Origin: Bacteroidota bacterium | GTDB taxonomy: Bacteria; Bacteroidota; Bacteroidia; Palsa-965 | Assembly (NCBI GenBank): GCA_016194975.1 | Contig: JACQAM010000004.1 | Coordinates: 124,001 to 188,000, forward strand | Reading direction: 5' to 3' | Length of the DNA: 64,000 bases | Shown: piece by piece, positions 38,364 through 47,644 of the stretch | How the letters are laid out: every line of letters begins with the position of its first letter | How positions within the stretch are numbered: the first letter of the stretch is position 1 | Made by a program: the position numbers and the translations under genes | Notes under the pieces: model-generated | Database searches by the model: none | Told to the model about the DNA's origin: nothing | Seen by the model: only the letters and a program-made list of their open reading frames with translations

Positions 38364-38371
38364 TACCTTTA
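38364..38371 (+). promoter_or_regulatory. -7-like box TACCTTTA before the small LytTR-like ORF
   Basis: It matches TAnnTTTG except for the last base and lies 26 bases before the GTG at 38398, the same spacing as at the cold-shock gene. It lies inside the longer open frame, which argues that the gene starts at 38398. Confidence 0.5.
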
Positions 38372-38397
38372 CAAGACTAAAAGTAAAAAATACTCCT

Positions 38398-38595
38398 GTG
38401 AATAACAAACAAGAAGAGAACCTTCCCCCTGCCAATGATATTCCGGTTCTTCTCAAGATCGATGAATACTATTTTATCAAGAAAAATATCCGTTCTGTAA
38501 CGCGTTTTGGAAAAGGATGCAAGATCATGCTTACCAATGGAGATGAGGTGGTGGTGAAGATTAATTACGATAAGGTGGCCGCTATGCTGAAGTGA
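38398..38595 (+). CDS. Small protein resembling half a LytTR domain (65 aa)
   Basis: Starting at GTG 38398, this short protein has a proline-rich head (NNKQEENLPPANDIPVLLK) and then IDEYYFIKKNIRSVTRFGKG and CKIMLTNGDEVVVKINYDKV. The latter resembles the first strands of a LytTR DNA-binding domain (DILYIEA..nyv.ih..dG..ylvr), without the second half and without a receiver. An open frame back to TTG 38329 exists but contains the promoter box. The gene diverges from the sprB-like gene. Function unknown; the LytTR resemblance is by eye. Confidence 0.6.
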   Translation: MNNKQEENLPPANDIPVLLKIDEYYFIKKNIRSVTRFGKGCKIMLTNGDEVVVKINYDKVAAMLK

Positions 38596-38636
38596 ATTCT
38601 CTGGTAATTTGAGTTGAGAAAAGACGATTCTCCCGA

Positions 38637-39251
38637 TCAATGCAACAGGTACATCATCAGTAAAAATAATGTTGCAAATCCAGTGATAAATCCGGCAAGT
38701 AATTGCAATAAAGAATGTGTTCCCAGATAATGCCGGGCTGATGCAATAATTCCTGCCAGCACACACAACGCTGCAACAAATTTTATGGCCGGTGTTTCTT
38801 CACGGATAATATCGCCGGCAAGTCCGCCCACGAGTCCGCCAATACCGATCATGTGCAAACTGATCTTCCATTTTAAATTGATGATGAGTGCGAGAATGAT
38901 GCAGGCCGTTGCGCCGAGCATGAACACCTGGATGAACGGGGGAATGCCAGCGCGATGAACAAAATACAGAATTACAAAATAGATTACCGAGGTTTGCAGG
39001 AGCGGCCAGTTTCTTTCGCCCTGCGTTTCCATTTCAAGTGATTTTATTTTTCCGATACGCATCGTGATGAGTGAAAAAATAATTGGCAGCAGAAAAGTTC
39101 CTGTAACAACAAGCCCGAGAATATAAAAAGGCAAACGCTCATCAGGAGGAGCAAATGGTGTGGGAATGAAAAAAAGATAAAGGGCCGTGGCATAAGCCAC
39201 CATGAGCAACGGATGAAATAAAAAAGAAATAGCGCGACAGAGTTGTGTCAT
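38637..39251 (-). CDS. PAP2-like integral membrane protein
   Basis: This 204-residue inner-membrane protein has about six hydrophobic segments. It resembles the Bacteroidota branch of the PAP2 phosphatase superfamily: IKSLEMETQGERNWP stands where motif 1 (K...RP) is expected and SARHYLGTHSLLQLLAGF where motif 3 (SR..lG.H...D..aG) is. The motif-3 Asp is Gln here, so phosphatase activity is doubtful. It starts one base after the rpoN stop, so it is cotranscribed and probably translationally coupled with rpoN. Confidence 0.75.
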   Translation of the reverse strand: MTQLCRAISFLFHPLLMVAYATALYLFFIPTPFAPPDERLPFYILGLVVTGTFLLPIIFSLITMRIGKIKSLEMETQGERNWPLLQTSVIYFVILYFVHRAGIPPFIQVFMLGATACIILALIINLKWKISLHMIGIGGLVGGLAGDIIREETPAIKFVAALCVLAGIIASARHYLGTHSLLQLLAGFITGFATLFLLMMYLLH

Positions 39252-39252
39252 A

Positions 39253-40716
39253 TTACAACTCCTTCCTCAGCCGCGCAACAGGAATATCGAGCTGTTCGCG
39301 GTACTTTGCAACCGTTCTTCTCGCAATGTTGTACCCTTTGTCCTTGAGAATTTTTGCAAGGCGATCGTCGGTCAGCGGTTTGCGTTTGTCTTCGGCACCA
39401 ATGCAATCGGAAAGAATTTTTTTCACTTCACGCGTCGAAACTTCTTCGCCTGAATCAGTGGAAAGTGATTCGGAGAAAAATGTTTTCAGCAGGAAAGTGC
39501 CGAATTGTGTTTGCACATATTTACTGTTCGCCACGCGCGACACCGTTGAAATGTCGAGCCCCACCCTGTCTGCAATATCTTTCAGGATCATCGGTTTCAA
39601 TAAAGTTTCATCGCCCTCCACAAAATAATCATACTGGTATTCGAGAATGGTTTGCATCGTGAGTAACAACGTTTGCTGACGTTGGCGCAATGCATCCATA
39701 AACCATTTTGCAGAATCAATTTTCTGTTTGATGAACGTCGCGGCTTCTTTATTGCTCTTGTCTTTGCTGCGCGCGTATTCCGAGAGCATACCCGCGTACA
39801 TTCCGCTCACGCGCAACTCCGGCATATTGCGATCATTGAGTGTAAGATCAAGTTTCCCGTCATTATTGGTAACCACAAAATCAGGAACCACATCCTGCAC
39901 GGCACGTGCGGTATCACCGGTAGCGCCGCCGGGTTTCGGATTGAGATTCGTGATCTCGCGAATGACACGCTTCAATGAATCATCATCTACACCGAGTCGA
40001 CGCGCAATTTTATCGTAATGTTTTTTGGAAAATTCTTCCATGTGTTCCTGCACCACGCGCATGGCGAGCACCACTTCTGCCGTCTTCGGAATTTTCCGCT
40101 GCAACTGCAGCAACAAACATTCCTGCAGATCGCGTGCGCCTACTCCCGCAGGATCGAACGTGTGGATGAGTTCGAGTAATTCTTTCAACTCTTCTTCAGT
40201 GGTCGTGATGTTCTGCGCGAATGCAATATCATCTACGATCGCTGCAAGTTCTCTACGCATATAACCATCCTCATCAATATTCCCGATGAGATATGCTCCT
40301 ACGTTATAATGATGATCATCGAGCGGCTGCAATCCGAGTTGCGTGAGCAGCTGATCATGAAATCCGGGGCCCTGCGATAATGGAGATTCCCTTCGCTCTT
40401 CATCGGCCGGAGAATTATTTACACGTTCCTTATAAGAAATTCCCTCATCTTCATTCATGTAATCTTCCAATGCAAAATCATCCTTCGTGTCCTTCTCTTC
40501 TCCTTCTTCAAATAATCCATCATCATCTTCAGCGAGATCATCTTTATTTTCTTCTTCATCATTCTCATCTCCTTCTTCGAGCGCAGGATTTATTTCCAGT
40601 TCCTCCTTGATGCGTTGTTCAAGCGCAACGGTAGGAAGCTGCAGCAACTTCATCAGCTGTATTTGCTGCGGCGATAATTTCTGGAGTAATTTCTGGTATA
40701 GTCCCTGTCGTAGCAT
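39253..40716 (-). CDS. rpoN: RNA polymerase sigma-54 factor RpoN
   Basis: This 487-residue alternative sigma factor needs AAA+ activators to open promoters. Region I is present (LYQKLLQKLSPQQIQLMKLLQLP), followed by the acidic region II (about 50-95), the core-binding domain (about 120-310), and a C-terminal DNA-binding domain with the RpoN box ARRTVAKYREQLDIPVA. The length is normal for the phylum. It heads a two-gene unit with the PAP2-like gene. No sigma-54 activator with an AAA+ domain was recognised in the window. Confidence 0.96.
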   Translation of the reverse strand: MLRQGLYQKLLQKLSPQQIQLMKLLQLPTVALEQRIKEELEINPALEEGDENDEEENKDDLAEDDDGLFEEGEEKDTKDDFALEDYMNEDEGISYKERVNNSPADEERRESPLSQGPGFHDQLLTQLGLQPLDDHHYNVGAYLIGNIDEDGYMRRELAAIVDDIAFAQNITTTEEELKELLELIHTFDPAGVGARDLQECLLLQLQRKIPKTAEVVLAMRVVQEHMEEFSKKHYDKIARRLGVDDDSLKRVIREITNLNPKPGGATGDTARAVQDVVPDFVVTNNDGKLDLTLNDRNMPELRVSGMYAGMLSEYARSKDKSNKEAATFIKQKIDSAKWFMDALRQRQQTLLLTMQTILEYQYDYFVEGDETLLKPMILKDIADRVGLDISTVSRVANSKYVQTQFGTFLLKTFFSESLSTDSGEEVSTREVKKILSDCIGAEDKRKPLTDDRLAKILKDKGYNIARRTVAKYREQLDIPVARLRKEL

Positions 40717-40792
40717 AGTGATTTTCTACAGCACCAAAATACAGGATTTAAATTAAAATATGGAATGATTTTTGATGTAGATGTAAAAGAAA

Positions 40793-40836
40793 ACCGCCTT
40801 GTTCCCGATTAACTATCGAAGTGACGAGGCGGTTTT
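40793..40836 (-). terminator. Terminator after sdhCAB, possibly bidirectional
   Basis: ACCGCCT (40793-40799) and AGGCGGT (40827-40833) form a 7-bp stem with T runs on both sides (TTTTC on the minus strand, seven T on the plus strand). It lies just beyond the sdhB stop at 40850. Confidence 0.8.
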
Positions 40837-40849
40837 TTTATGGGTAGAA

Positions 40850-41593
40850 TTACTTTTTCAGGTTCGCCACTAAATATTCCCGATTCATCCTCGCGATATT
40901 CTCCAGTGAAATTTCTTTCGGGCATTCTGCTTCACAACTTCCGGTATTGGTACAATTTCCGAAACCAAGCGCGTCCATTTCTTTCACCATGTTCAGCACA
41001 CGATCAGCGCGTTCTGTTTTTCCCTGCGGAAGAAGTGCAAATTGAGAAACTTTTGCAGAGACAAAAAGCATGGCAGAAGAATTTTTACAAGCGGCAACAC
41101 AAGCGCCGCAACCAATGCAGGCCGCAGCAGCGAATGAAGCATCAGCATCATCTTTCGGAACAGGAATAGAATTCGCATCCTTTGCATTTCCTGTATTCAC
41201 AGAAATAAATCCGCCGGCCGCCTGGATTTTATCGAATGAAGAACGATCAACGACGAGATCTTTTATCACCGGGAATGAAGATGCTCTCCAGGGTTCAACG
41301 GTGATCGTATCTCCGTCTTTGAATGCGCGCATGTGCAACTGGCAGGTGGTGGTTCCGCTCCAGGGCCCGTGCGCACGTCCGTTGATGTGCATGGAACACA
41401 TTCCGCAAATTCCTTCGCGGCAATCGTGATCGAACGCGATCGGCTCTTCTCCTTCACGGATCAATCGCTCGTTGAGCACATCGAACATTTCGAGGAACGA
41501 CATGTCGGTAGAAATATCGCTCACTTTGTAAGTGACGAATCCGCCATTGTCATTTGCATTTTTCTGTCTCCAGACTTTTAATGTAAGATTCAT
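40850..41593 (-). CDS. sdhB: Succinate dehydrogenase / fumarate reductase iron-sulfur subunit
   Basis: This 247-residue subunit carries electrons between the flavoprotein and the membrane quinone site. The [2Fe-2S] cysteines are in [10 protein letters not shown] plus a downstream Cys (TTTCQLH). The cysteines for the [4Fe-4S] and [3Fe-4S] clusters are in [15 protein letters not shown] and [15 protein letters not shown]. All cluster ligands are present. It is the last gene of sdhCAB and is followed by a terminator. A word-repeat element fills the gap to sdhA. Confidence 0.96.
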   Translation of the reverse strand: MNLTLKVWRQKNANDNGGFVTYKVSDISTDMSFLEMFDVLNERLIREGEEPIAFDHDCREGICGMCSMHINGRAHGPWSGTTTCQLHMRAFKDGDTITVEPWRASSFPVIKDLVVDRSSFDKIQAAGGFISVNTGNAKDANSIPVPKDDADASFAAAACIGCGACVAACKNSSAMLFVSAKVSQFALLPQGKTERADRVLNMVKEMDALGFGNCTNTGSCEAECPKEISLENIARMNREYLVANLKK

Positions 41594-41597
41594 AATT

Positions 41598-41650
41598 CTC
41601 TGCGTTAGCTTAGCGCCTTAGCGGTGAAATTGAAACCGCAAAGACGCAAA
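41598..41650. repeat. Inverted 'cttagcgcc / cgcaaagacgc' word repeat in the sdhA-sdhB gap
   Basis: Left words gcttagcgccttagcggt and right words accgcaaagacgcaaag are approximate complements and fill nearly the whole 59-base gap. The same family is at 2070-2097 and 46131-46199. Confidence 0.7.
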
Positions 41651-41652
41651 GA

Positions 41653-43629
41653 TTATTTATAGGATCGTGCGGTGACTTTTATTTTCTCGTATTGCAATTC
41701 TTCTTTGTGCATTTCATAATTATTGTTGCCCTTATTTTCCCACGCGGCTACGAACATAAAATTCTCGTCATCACGGTTTGCTTCTCCTTCTTCTGTTTGA
41801 TATTCTTCGCGGAAATGCCCGCCGCACGATTCATTCCGCTGCAATGCATCCATGCAAATCAATTCTCCCAGCTCGAGAAAATCGGCAACGCGCCCTGCTT
41901 TCTCCAGTTCAACATTAAATTCGTACTGCGTTCCGGGAATGCGTAAATCTTTCCAGAATTCTTCGCGCAACGTGCGTATCTCTGAAATCGCTTCCTGCAA
42001 ACCTTTTGCATTTCTTCCCATCCCGCATTTATCCCACATGATCTTTCCGAGTTTTTTGTGAAAATGATCAACAGAATTTTTTCCTTTTATTCCCATCATC
42101 TTGTCAATATTTTCCTGCACCGCTTTTTCTGTTTCTGCGAATGCAACATGATCAACAGGAATTCCTTTATCGCGGATCATTCCACTGAGATAAGCGCCGA
42201 TCGTATAGGGAATCACAAAATATCCGTCGGCGAGTCCCTGCATCAATGCAGAAGCACCGAGACGATTTGCACCGTGATCAGAAAAATTTGCTTCGCCAAG
42301 CGCGTACATTCCCGGAACAGTTGTCATGAGATTATAATCAACCCACAATCCGCCCATCGTGTAATGCACAGCAGGATAAATTCTCATTGGCACTTCATAC
42401 GGATTCTCGTCGGTGATCTTCTGGTACATCTCGAAAAGATTTCCGTATTTCTCTTTCACCACTTCTTTTCCGAGCGTAGTGATCCGTTCCGGTGAAGCAT
42501 GTTCTTCATTGAGCTTTGTCACTTGCTGTTTTCCATAGCGCTCTATAGCAGCAGCAAAATCCAGATATACCGCCATCTTCGATGTGCCTACTCCGAATCC
42601 TGCATCGCATCTTTCTTTCGCAGCGCGCGAAGCCACATCGCGTGGAACTAAATTTCCGAATGCAGGATAACGACGCTCGAGATAATAATCGCGTTCGTCT
42701 TCCGGAATCTCATTTCCTTTTCTTGTATCATTTTGTTTTTTCGGAACCCAGATGCGTCCGTCATTGCGCAATGATTCCGACATGAGTGTGAGTTTCGATT
42801 GGTGATCGCCGGAAACAGGAATACATGTTGGATGAATTTGCGTGAAGCATGGATTTCCAAAAAATGCACCGCGCTTGTTCGCTTTCCACGCCGCAGTGGC
42901 ATTCGACCCCATTGCATTCGTGGAGAGATAAAAAACATTTCCGTATCCACCGGTGCAGAGAAGAACCGCGTGGCCCGAATGACGTTCGAGTTTTCCGGTT
43001 ACAAGATCGCGCGCAATGATTCCTCTCGCTTTTCCATCGACAAGAACCACATCAAGCATTTCATGTCGCGAATACATTTTCACAGCACCGAGTCCGACTT
43101 GTCTCTGCAATGCAGAATACGCGCCGAGTAAAAGTTGCTGGCCGGTTTGCCCGGCCGCGTAAAAAGTTCTTTGCACTTGTGTTCCGCCGAATGAACGATT
43201 GGAAAGTAATCCGCCATATTCACGCGCAAAAGGAACCCCCTGTGCAACGCACTGATCGATGATGTTTGCACTCACTTCAGAAAGACGATGCACATTTCCT
43301 TCACGTGCGCGATAATCTCCGCCTTTGATCGTATCGTAAAACAAGCGATAAACACTATCGCCATCATTCTGATAATTTTTTGCAGCATTGATACCTCCCT
43401 GTGCGGCGATCGAGTGCGCGCGCCGCGGAGAATCCTGGAAACAGAAAACTTTCACTTTATAACCGAGTTCTGCCAATGATGCAGCAGCAGATGCACCTGC
43501 GAGTCCTGATCCAATAATGAGGATCTCGATAGAACGTTTGTTCGAAGGATTGACAAGAGGAACAGTGGATTTATAATTCGTCCATTTCTGGTCGAGCGTT
43601 CCGTCGGGAATTTTTGAATCAAGTTTCAT
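41653..43629 (-). CDS. sdhA: Succinate dehydrogenase / fumarate reductase flavoprotein subunit
   Basis: This 658-residue catalytic subunit oxidises succinate to fumarate, or the reverse, with covalently bound FAD. The dinucleotide fold [10 protein letters not shown] is near residue 37. The FAD-linking His lies in the segment [17 protein letters not shown]. Substrate motifs include HPTCIP and the later GGLWVDYN and [12 protein letters not shown]. The length fits the B-type Bacteroidota enzyme with a single cytochrome b subunit. It lies between sdhC and sdhB, with repeat-filled gaps on both sides. Confidence 0.96.
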   Translation of the reverse strand: MKLDSKIPDGTLDQKWTNYKSTVPLVNPSNKRSIEILIIGSGLAGASAAASLAELGYKVKVFCFQDSPRRAHSIAAQGGINAAKNYQNDGDSVYRLFYDTIKGGDYRAREGNVHRLSEVSANIIDQCVAQGVPFAREYGGLLSNRSFGGTQVQRTFYAAGQTGQQLLLGAYSALQRQVGLGAVKMYSRHEMLDVVLVDGKARGIIARDLVTGKLERHSGHAVLLCTGGYGNVFYLSTNAMGSNATAAWKANKRGAFFGNPCFTQIHPTCIPVSGDHQSKLTLMSESLRNDGRIWVPKKQNDTRKGNEIPEDERDYYLERRYPAFGNLVPRDVASRAAKERCDAGFGVGTSKMAVYLDFAAAIERYGKQQVTKLNEEHASPERITTLGKEVVKEKYGNLFEMYQKITDENPYEVPMRIYPAVHYTMGGLWVDYNLMTTVPGMYALGEANFSDHGANRLGASALMQGLADGYFVIPYTIGAYLSGMIRDKGIPVDHVAFAETEKAVQENIDKMMGIKGKNSVDHFHKKLGKIMWDKCGMGRNAKGLQEAISEIRTLREEFWKDLRIPGTQYEFNVELEKAGRVADFLELGELICMDALQRNESCGGHFREEYQTEEGEANRDDENFMFVAAWENKGNNNYEMHKEELQYEKIKVTARSYK

Positions 43630-43718
43630 AGCGAAATTTCAAATTGAAAATCCCAAATTCCAACCTGGTGAATATTATATTTTGGATTTTGTGATTTGAT
43701 TTTTTTTATTTTTTTTAT
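43630..43718. repeat. A/T word-repeat tract between sdhC and sdhA
   Basis: Words aaatttcaaattgaaaatcccaaa on the left and tattttggattttgtgattt on the right are approximate complements. It belongs to the same family as 2660-2780, 6037-6081 and 50819-50905. Confidence 0.6.
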
Positions 43719-44414
43719 TTACATGTTCCAGTTGAGCAGATCCTTGTGCAGAAGTTTTGCGCCGTAGAACAGGATGGGGAATGATGCGAAGCCAATGCCG
43801 AACACGAGTGCGACGCCGGTTGCTGCCATATCCCACACCGAAGTGTATTTTTTATTGTTGAGCCCGAGCGATTGAAACGCCGATTTGAATCCGTGACTGA
43901 GATGGAAAGCGAGAATGACCACGGAAACAAAATACAATACAGCGTACAGCGGATTTCCGAATGCCACAGCTACCGATTGAGCAAGTGTGAGTTGGTTTTC
44001 ATTATGGCCCACAGTATCTGTTATGCGATAAGGAACGAAAAACTGCCAGAGATGAACGACGAGGAAAAAGAAAATAACACTTCCTGTAATTCCCATATTG
44101 CGCGAGATCCACGAAGAAGTTTTGTTCACACCATTCACCGCGTATTTCACCGGACGCGCATTTGTATTCTCGCGCGTGAGCAGGATCGCCTGCGCTACGT
44201 GCACGACGATGGCAAAGAACAACACCACCTCAATGATGCGGATGAGAATGTTGCGCACAGCATCGTGCGAATAATCATTGAATGCTTTGCCTCCATCACC
44301 GAAATAAAGCAGAACATTTCCGTAAATATGTTCCACCAGAAATACAATGAGGAAAAGTCCGCTGAGGGACATCACTGTTTTTTTTCCAATGGAAGAAGTG
44401 AGAAAATTATTCAT
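43719..44414 (-). CDS. sdhC: Succinate dehydrogenase cytochrome b subunit
   Basis: This 231-residue inner-membrane di-heme subunit anchors the complex and handles menaquinone. It has five predicted membrane helices with His in LVEHIYGN, VVHVAQA, VVHLWQF and FHLSHGFKSAFQ, the pattern of single-subunit B-type anchors. ATG 44414 (NNFLTSSIGKK) is preferred; the open frame to 44489 is leader that contains the promoter boxes. It is the first gene of sdhCAB. Confidence 0.94.
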   Translation of the reverse strand: MNNFLTSSIGKKTVMSLSGLFLIVFLVEHIYGNVLLYFGDGGKAFNDYSHDAVRNILIRIIEVVLFFAIVVHVAQAILLTRENTNARPVKYAVNGVNKTSSWISRNMGITGSVIFFFLVVHLWQFFVPYRITDTVGHNENQLTLAQSVAVAFGNPLYAVLYFVSVVILAFHLSHGFKSAFQSLGLNNKKYTSVWDMAATGVALVFGIGFASFPILFYGAKLLHKDLLNWNM

Positions 44415-44458
44415 AGAAAAGAATTTTTCTGCCGGAGAAACGATTTTCAACCGGCGCA

Positions 44459-44489
44459 CAAATATATCGGTCGCAACGGGAAGTATCAA
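44459..44489 (-). promoter_or_regulatory. Promoter of sdhCAB
   Basis: On the minus strand TTG at 44489-44487, a 20-base spacer and TATATTTG at 44466-44459 match the Bacteroidota consensus fully. The leader to the sdhC ATG is 44 bases from the box. Confidence 0.75.
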
Positions 44490-44701
44490 GATGATTTGTG
44501 AACTAAATGAAAGAAAAACCGGTTGAAAAGTTGAAAACTGCCGCGAATTCCGATTTTACTTTTTCGTTTTTCATTTTAAATTAATTGTTCCCGAAACGAC
44601 CTTTTCCTCACCCGAACAGCAGTTCACTCAGTAGTGACCTTTATCAGGAGTGTGTCTCCATTTAATACCTACTTTTCAAAACTAATTCTAACCCTTTCTC
44701 T

Positions 44702-45973
44702 ATGAAAAAAAATCTACTCGTAATTATTCTGGTTGTTTTGTCGCTGAACAGTTACAGCCAATGGACGAATCTCTCTTCCGGAATTGCAGGAAATGTAAAA
44801 GCAGTCGCTTATTACAATTCGCAAATTTATGCCGGTGGTTCGTTTGTGAATGACGGATCGTTTTCTCTCACGCTGAATAATATTTCTATCTGGACAGGCG
44901 CTGCATGGACGGCGATGGGAACCGGAATGAACAGTGACGTAAATGCGATGGTGGTGTTCAATGGAAATCTTTATGTAGCCGGAGCATTCACCACTGCAGA
45001 TGGAACTCCTGCAAATTATATTGCAAAATGGAATGGCTCTTCATGGTCGGCGCTCGGCACCGGGCTCAATGGAACCGCGTATGCACTCGCCGTATTCAAC
45101 AGCAACCTTTATGTCGGAGGAGAATTCACAACTGCCGGAGGAAATGCTGCAACTAATATTGCGATGTGGAATGGATCAACTTGGTCGGCGCTTTCTTCCG
45201 GATGCAACGATCGTGTTCTCACACTCGCAAGTTATTCCGGTTCTCTTTATGCCGGTGGGCGATTTACATCGCCCGGAAGTTACATGGCGAAATGGAGCGG
45301 CAGTGCATGGTCTTCTGTAGGAACCGGCGCAAGCTACTGGGTGTACAGCATGACTCCGCATCTTACCGATCTTCTCATTGGTGGAAATTTTGCAACACCG
45401 AATAACGGGATCACATTGTGGAATGGAAGTGCTTTCAGCGCAATAGGTTCATGGGGCGGCGGAACAGTTTATGCAACGGGATCTTATAATTCCACCGCTT
45501 ACATGGGTGGCGATTTTATAAGTGGTGATTGTGTTGATTCCTACAATGGAAGTTTCTGGAGTGATGTGGGAACAAATCCTCCGTACCCGAGCACGCGCGT
45601 GTATGATCTCACAACGATCAATGGTGCGTTGTATGCGGGTGGCGATTATCAATCCGGAAATTTATATGCGATCGCAAAATGGACCACCCCTGCGGGCATT
45701 GATGATCCATCGGGAAATTTCACGAACATGGCGGTGTATCCGAATCCATTCAATGGAACATTTACTTTGTCGGCAAATATTCTTCAGCAAAAAGATCTTC
45801 ACGTTAGTGTAACAGATATGCTCGGACAGGAAGTTTATTCGGAAGATATTGCACAATGTTTCGGCAACTTCAGAAAAGATTTTGATTTCGGCAGCATTAC
45901 TCCCGGCATCTATTATGTTTCTGTTTCGGCAGCGGGAACTTCTCCCGTGGTCTGTAAAGTGGAAAAACAATAG
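44702..45973 (+). CDS. T9SS-sorted propeller-repeat protein
   Basis: This 423-residue secreted protein has a signal peptide (KKNLLVIILVVLSLNSYSQ). About seven repeats of 40 residues follow, with NLYVAGAFTTADGTPANYIA, KWNGSSWSALGTGLNG and similar, resembling delta-60/kelch-like propellers. A type A sorting domain completes it (AVYPNPFNGTFTLSANI ... VVCKVEKQ). The body resembles the two paralogues at 11936-14802, but the sorting domain is a different subtype. It stands alone, diverging from sdhCAB and followed by a strong terminator. Confidence 0.9.
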   Translation: MKKNLLVIILVVLSLNSYSQWTNLSSGIAGNVKAVAYYNSQIYAGGSFVNDGSFSLTLNNISIWTGAAWTAMGTGMNSDVNAMVVFNGNLYVAGAFTTADGTPANYIAKWNGSSWSALGTGLNGTAYALAVFNSNLYVGGEFTTAGGNAATNIAMWNGSTWSALSSGCNDRVLTLASYSGSLYAGGRFTSPGSYMAKWSGSAWSSVGTGASYWVYSMTPHLTDLLIGGNFATPNNGITLWNGSAFSAIGSWGGGTVYATGSYNSTAYMGGDFISGDCVDSYNGSFWSDVGTNPPYPSTRVYDLTTINGALYAGGDYQSGNLYAIAKWTTPAGIDDPSGNFTNMAVYPNPFNGTFTLSANILQQKDLHVSVTDMLGQEVYSEDIAQCFGNFRKDFDFGSITPGIYYVSVSAAGTSPVVCKVEKQ

Positions 45974-45994
45974 CACGATTTTTTTTTCATTTCA

Positions 45995-46022
45995 AAAGCT
46001 GTCCTTCTGCGACAGCTTTTTT
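45995..46022 (+). terminator. Rho-independent terminator
   Basis: AAAGCTGTC (45995-46003) and GACAGCTTT (46011-46019) form a perfect 9-bp stem followed by a T tract. It ends the T9SS gene at 45973. Confidence 0.9.
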
Positions 46023-46290
46023 ATTGAACATTTTCATTGTGTGACACTAAGCTTTGTACTTACTCCAATTTGAATTTTCATTCACTGATTTTCTGATAAT
46101 GGATAAGTTTGTTCTTTTGCAATTGAACTTCGCGTCTTAGCGCCTTCGCGGTTCATAATCCATTCTTTTATTTGACCGCAAAGACGCAAAGGCGCAAAAG
46201 AATTTTTCATACGGAGACTGAATCGATTTTCTTTTGAACTGCCGTGTTCTGTAATTCATCCTATCTTTAACATTCCAAAAAAATCTTCCT
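46023..46290. other. Intergenic region with word repeat and -7-like box
   Basis: Words gcgtcttagcgccttcgcggtt (left) and accgcaaagacgcaaaggcgc (right) form an imperfect inverted repeat at about 46131-46199. TATCTTTA at 46262-46269 is a possible -7 box 21 bases before the aminopeptidase ATG, without a well-spaced TTG. Confidence 0.55.
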
Positions 46291-47580
46291 ATGCGCTACG
46301 CTCCCATCAACTTTTCTCTTTTCATTGAGAACCGTCATCGTTTTGCAAAACAGATGCAACCTTCTTCCATCGCATTTTTCAATTCGAATGATGTGATGCC
46401 CACGAGCGCCGACGGCACCATGAAATTCCGCCAGCATGCTGATATTTTTTACCTGAGCGGAATTGACCAGGAAGAAACCATTCTTGTTTTATTTCCCGAT
46501 TGCCCCGATGAAGAACATCGCGAAATATTATTTGTGCGCGAAACGAATGATCACATTGCCGTATGGGAAGGAGAAAAACTTTCGAAAGAACAGGCAACAA
46601 AGATTTCAGGAATAAAAAAAGTGTACTGGACCCACCAGTTCAAACAGGTGATCACCGGAATTATTTTCGAAGCGAAAAATATTTATGTGAATACAAATGA
46701 ACATGTGCGTGCGAATGTGGAAGTGGAAACGCGTGATGCCCGTTTTTTCAAATGGTGCCGGGAAATTTATCCCGCGCACACGTATGTTCGCAGCGCACCC
46801 ATCCTGCACGAACTGCGCGCGCTCAAGTCGCACATGGAAGTGGAACTCATCCAGAAAGCATGTGATCTTACTGAAAAAGGGTTGCGCCGTTTATTGAATT
46901 TTGTGAAACCCGGTGTGTGGGAATATGAAATAGAAGCGGAACTCGGCCATGAATTTGTAAAAGCAGGATCGGGTTTCGCCGGATATGAACCGATCATTGC
47001 TTCAGGAAAAAATTCCTGTGTACTGCATTACAACATCAACAACAAACAATGTAAAGACGGCGATGTGCTGCTGATGGATTTCGCTGCCGGTTATGCCAAT
47101 TACCAGAGTGATCTCACGCGCACTATTCCTGTGAATGGAAAATTCACGAAGCGCCAGAAAAATGTTTACAATGCGGTGCTGCGGGTGATGCGTTTCGCGA
47201 TGACAAAATTAGTAGTTGGAAATACGATCCAGGAATATCACAAACAGGTTGGCGCGGCGATGGAAGAAGAATTGCTCAAGCTGCGCCTCATTTCAAAATC
47301 AGATATTAAAAAACAGGATCCCGCATGGCCGGCTTACAAAAAATATTTCATGCACGGCACTTCGCATTACCTCGGGCTCGATGTGCATGATGTGGGAAGC
47401 CGCTACAGAAAATTCGCAGCGGGAATGGTTTTCACCTGCGAGCCGGGAATTTATATTCCGGCAGAAGGAATAGGCGTGAGGATTGAAAATGATATTCTCA
47501 TCACGAAAAAAGGAAACCAGGATCTCATGAAAAATATTCCGATAGAGGCGGATGAGATCGAGGCGTTGATGAAAAAATGA
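46291..47580 (+). CDS. pepP: Xaa-Pro aminopeptidase (aminopeptidase P, M24)
   Basis: This 429-residue di-manganese peptidase removes N-terminal residues before proline. An AMP_N domain (about 1-135, NSNDVMPTSADGTMKFRQ) is followed by the pita-bread catalytic domain. Metal ligands are visible as Asp in LLMDFAAGYANYQSDLTRT, His in MHGTSHYLGLDVHDVG, Glu in FTCEPGIYIP and Glu in GVRIENDILIT. It has no signal peptide. It is followed after a repeat hairpin by an alpha/beta hydrolase in the same direction. Confidence 0.95.
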   Translation: MRYAPINFSLFIENRHRFAKQMQPSSIAFFNSNDVMPTSADGTMKFRQHADIFYLSGIDQEETILVLFPDCPDEEHREILFVRETNDHIAVWEGEKLSKEQATKISGIKKVYWTHQFKQVITGIIFEAKNIYVNTNEHVRANVEVETRDARFFKWCREIYPAHTYVRSAPILHELRALKSHMEVELIQKACDLTEKGLRRLLNFVKPGVWEYEIEAELGHEFVKAGSGFAGYEPIIASGKNSCVLHYNINNKQCKDGDVLLMDFAAGYANYQSDLTRTIPVNGKFTKRQKNVYNAVLRVMRFAMTKLVVGNTIQEYHKQVGAAMEEELLKLRLISKSDIKKQDPAWPAYKKYFMHGTSHYLGLDVHDVGSRYRKFAAGMVFTCEPGIYIPAEGIGVRIENDILITKKGNQDLMKNIPIEADEIEALMKK

Positions 47581-47618
47581 GTTTTCAGTTTCCGGTTTGC
47601 ATTTTAGGAACTGAAAAC
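47581..47618. repeat. Inverted repeat GTTTTCAGTT / AACTGAAAAC
   Basis: The left arm (47581-47590) starts at the first base after the aminopeptidase stop; the right arm is 47609-47618. The decamers are identical to those at 11192-11245. Confidence 0.75.
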
Positions 47619-47644
47619 AGTAAACCGAAAACACGGTGAATAAT

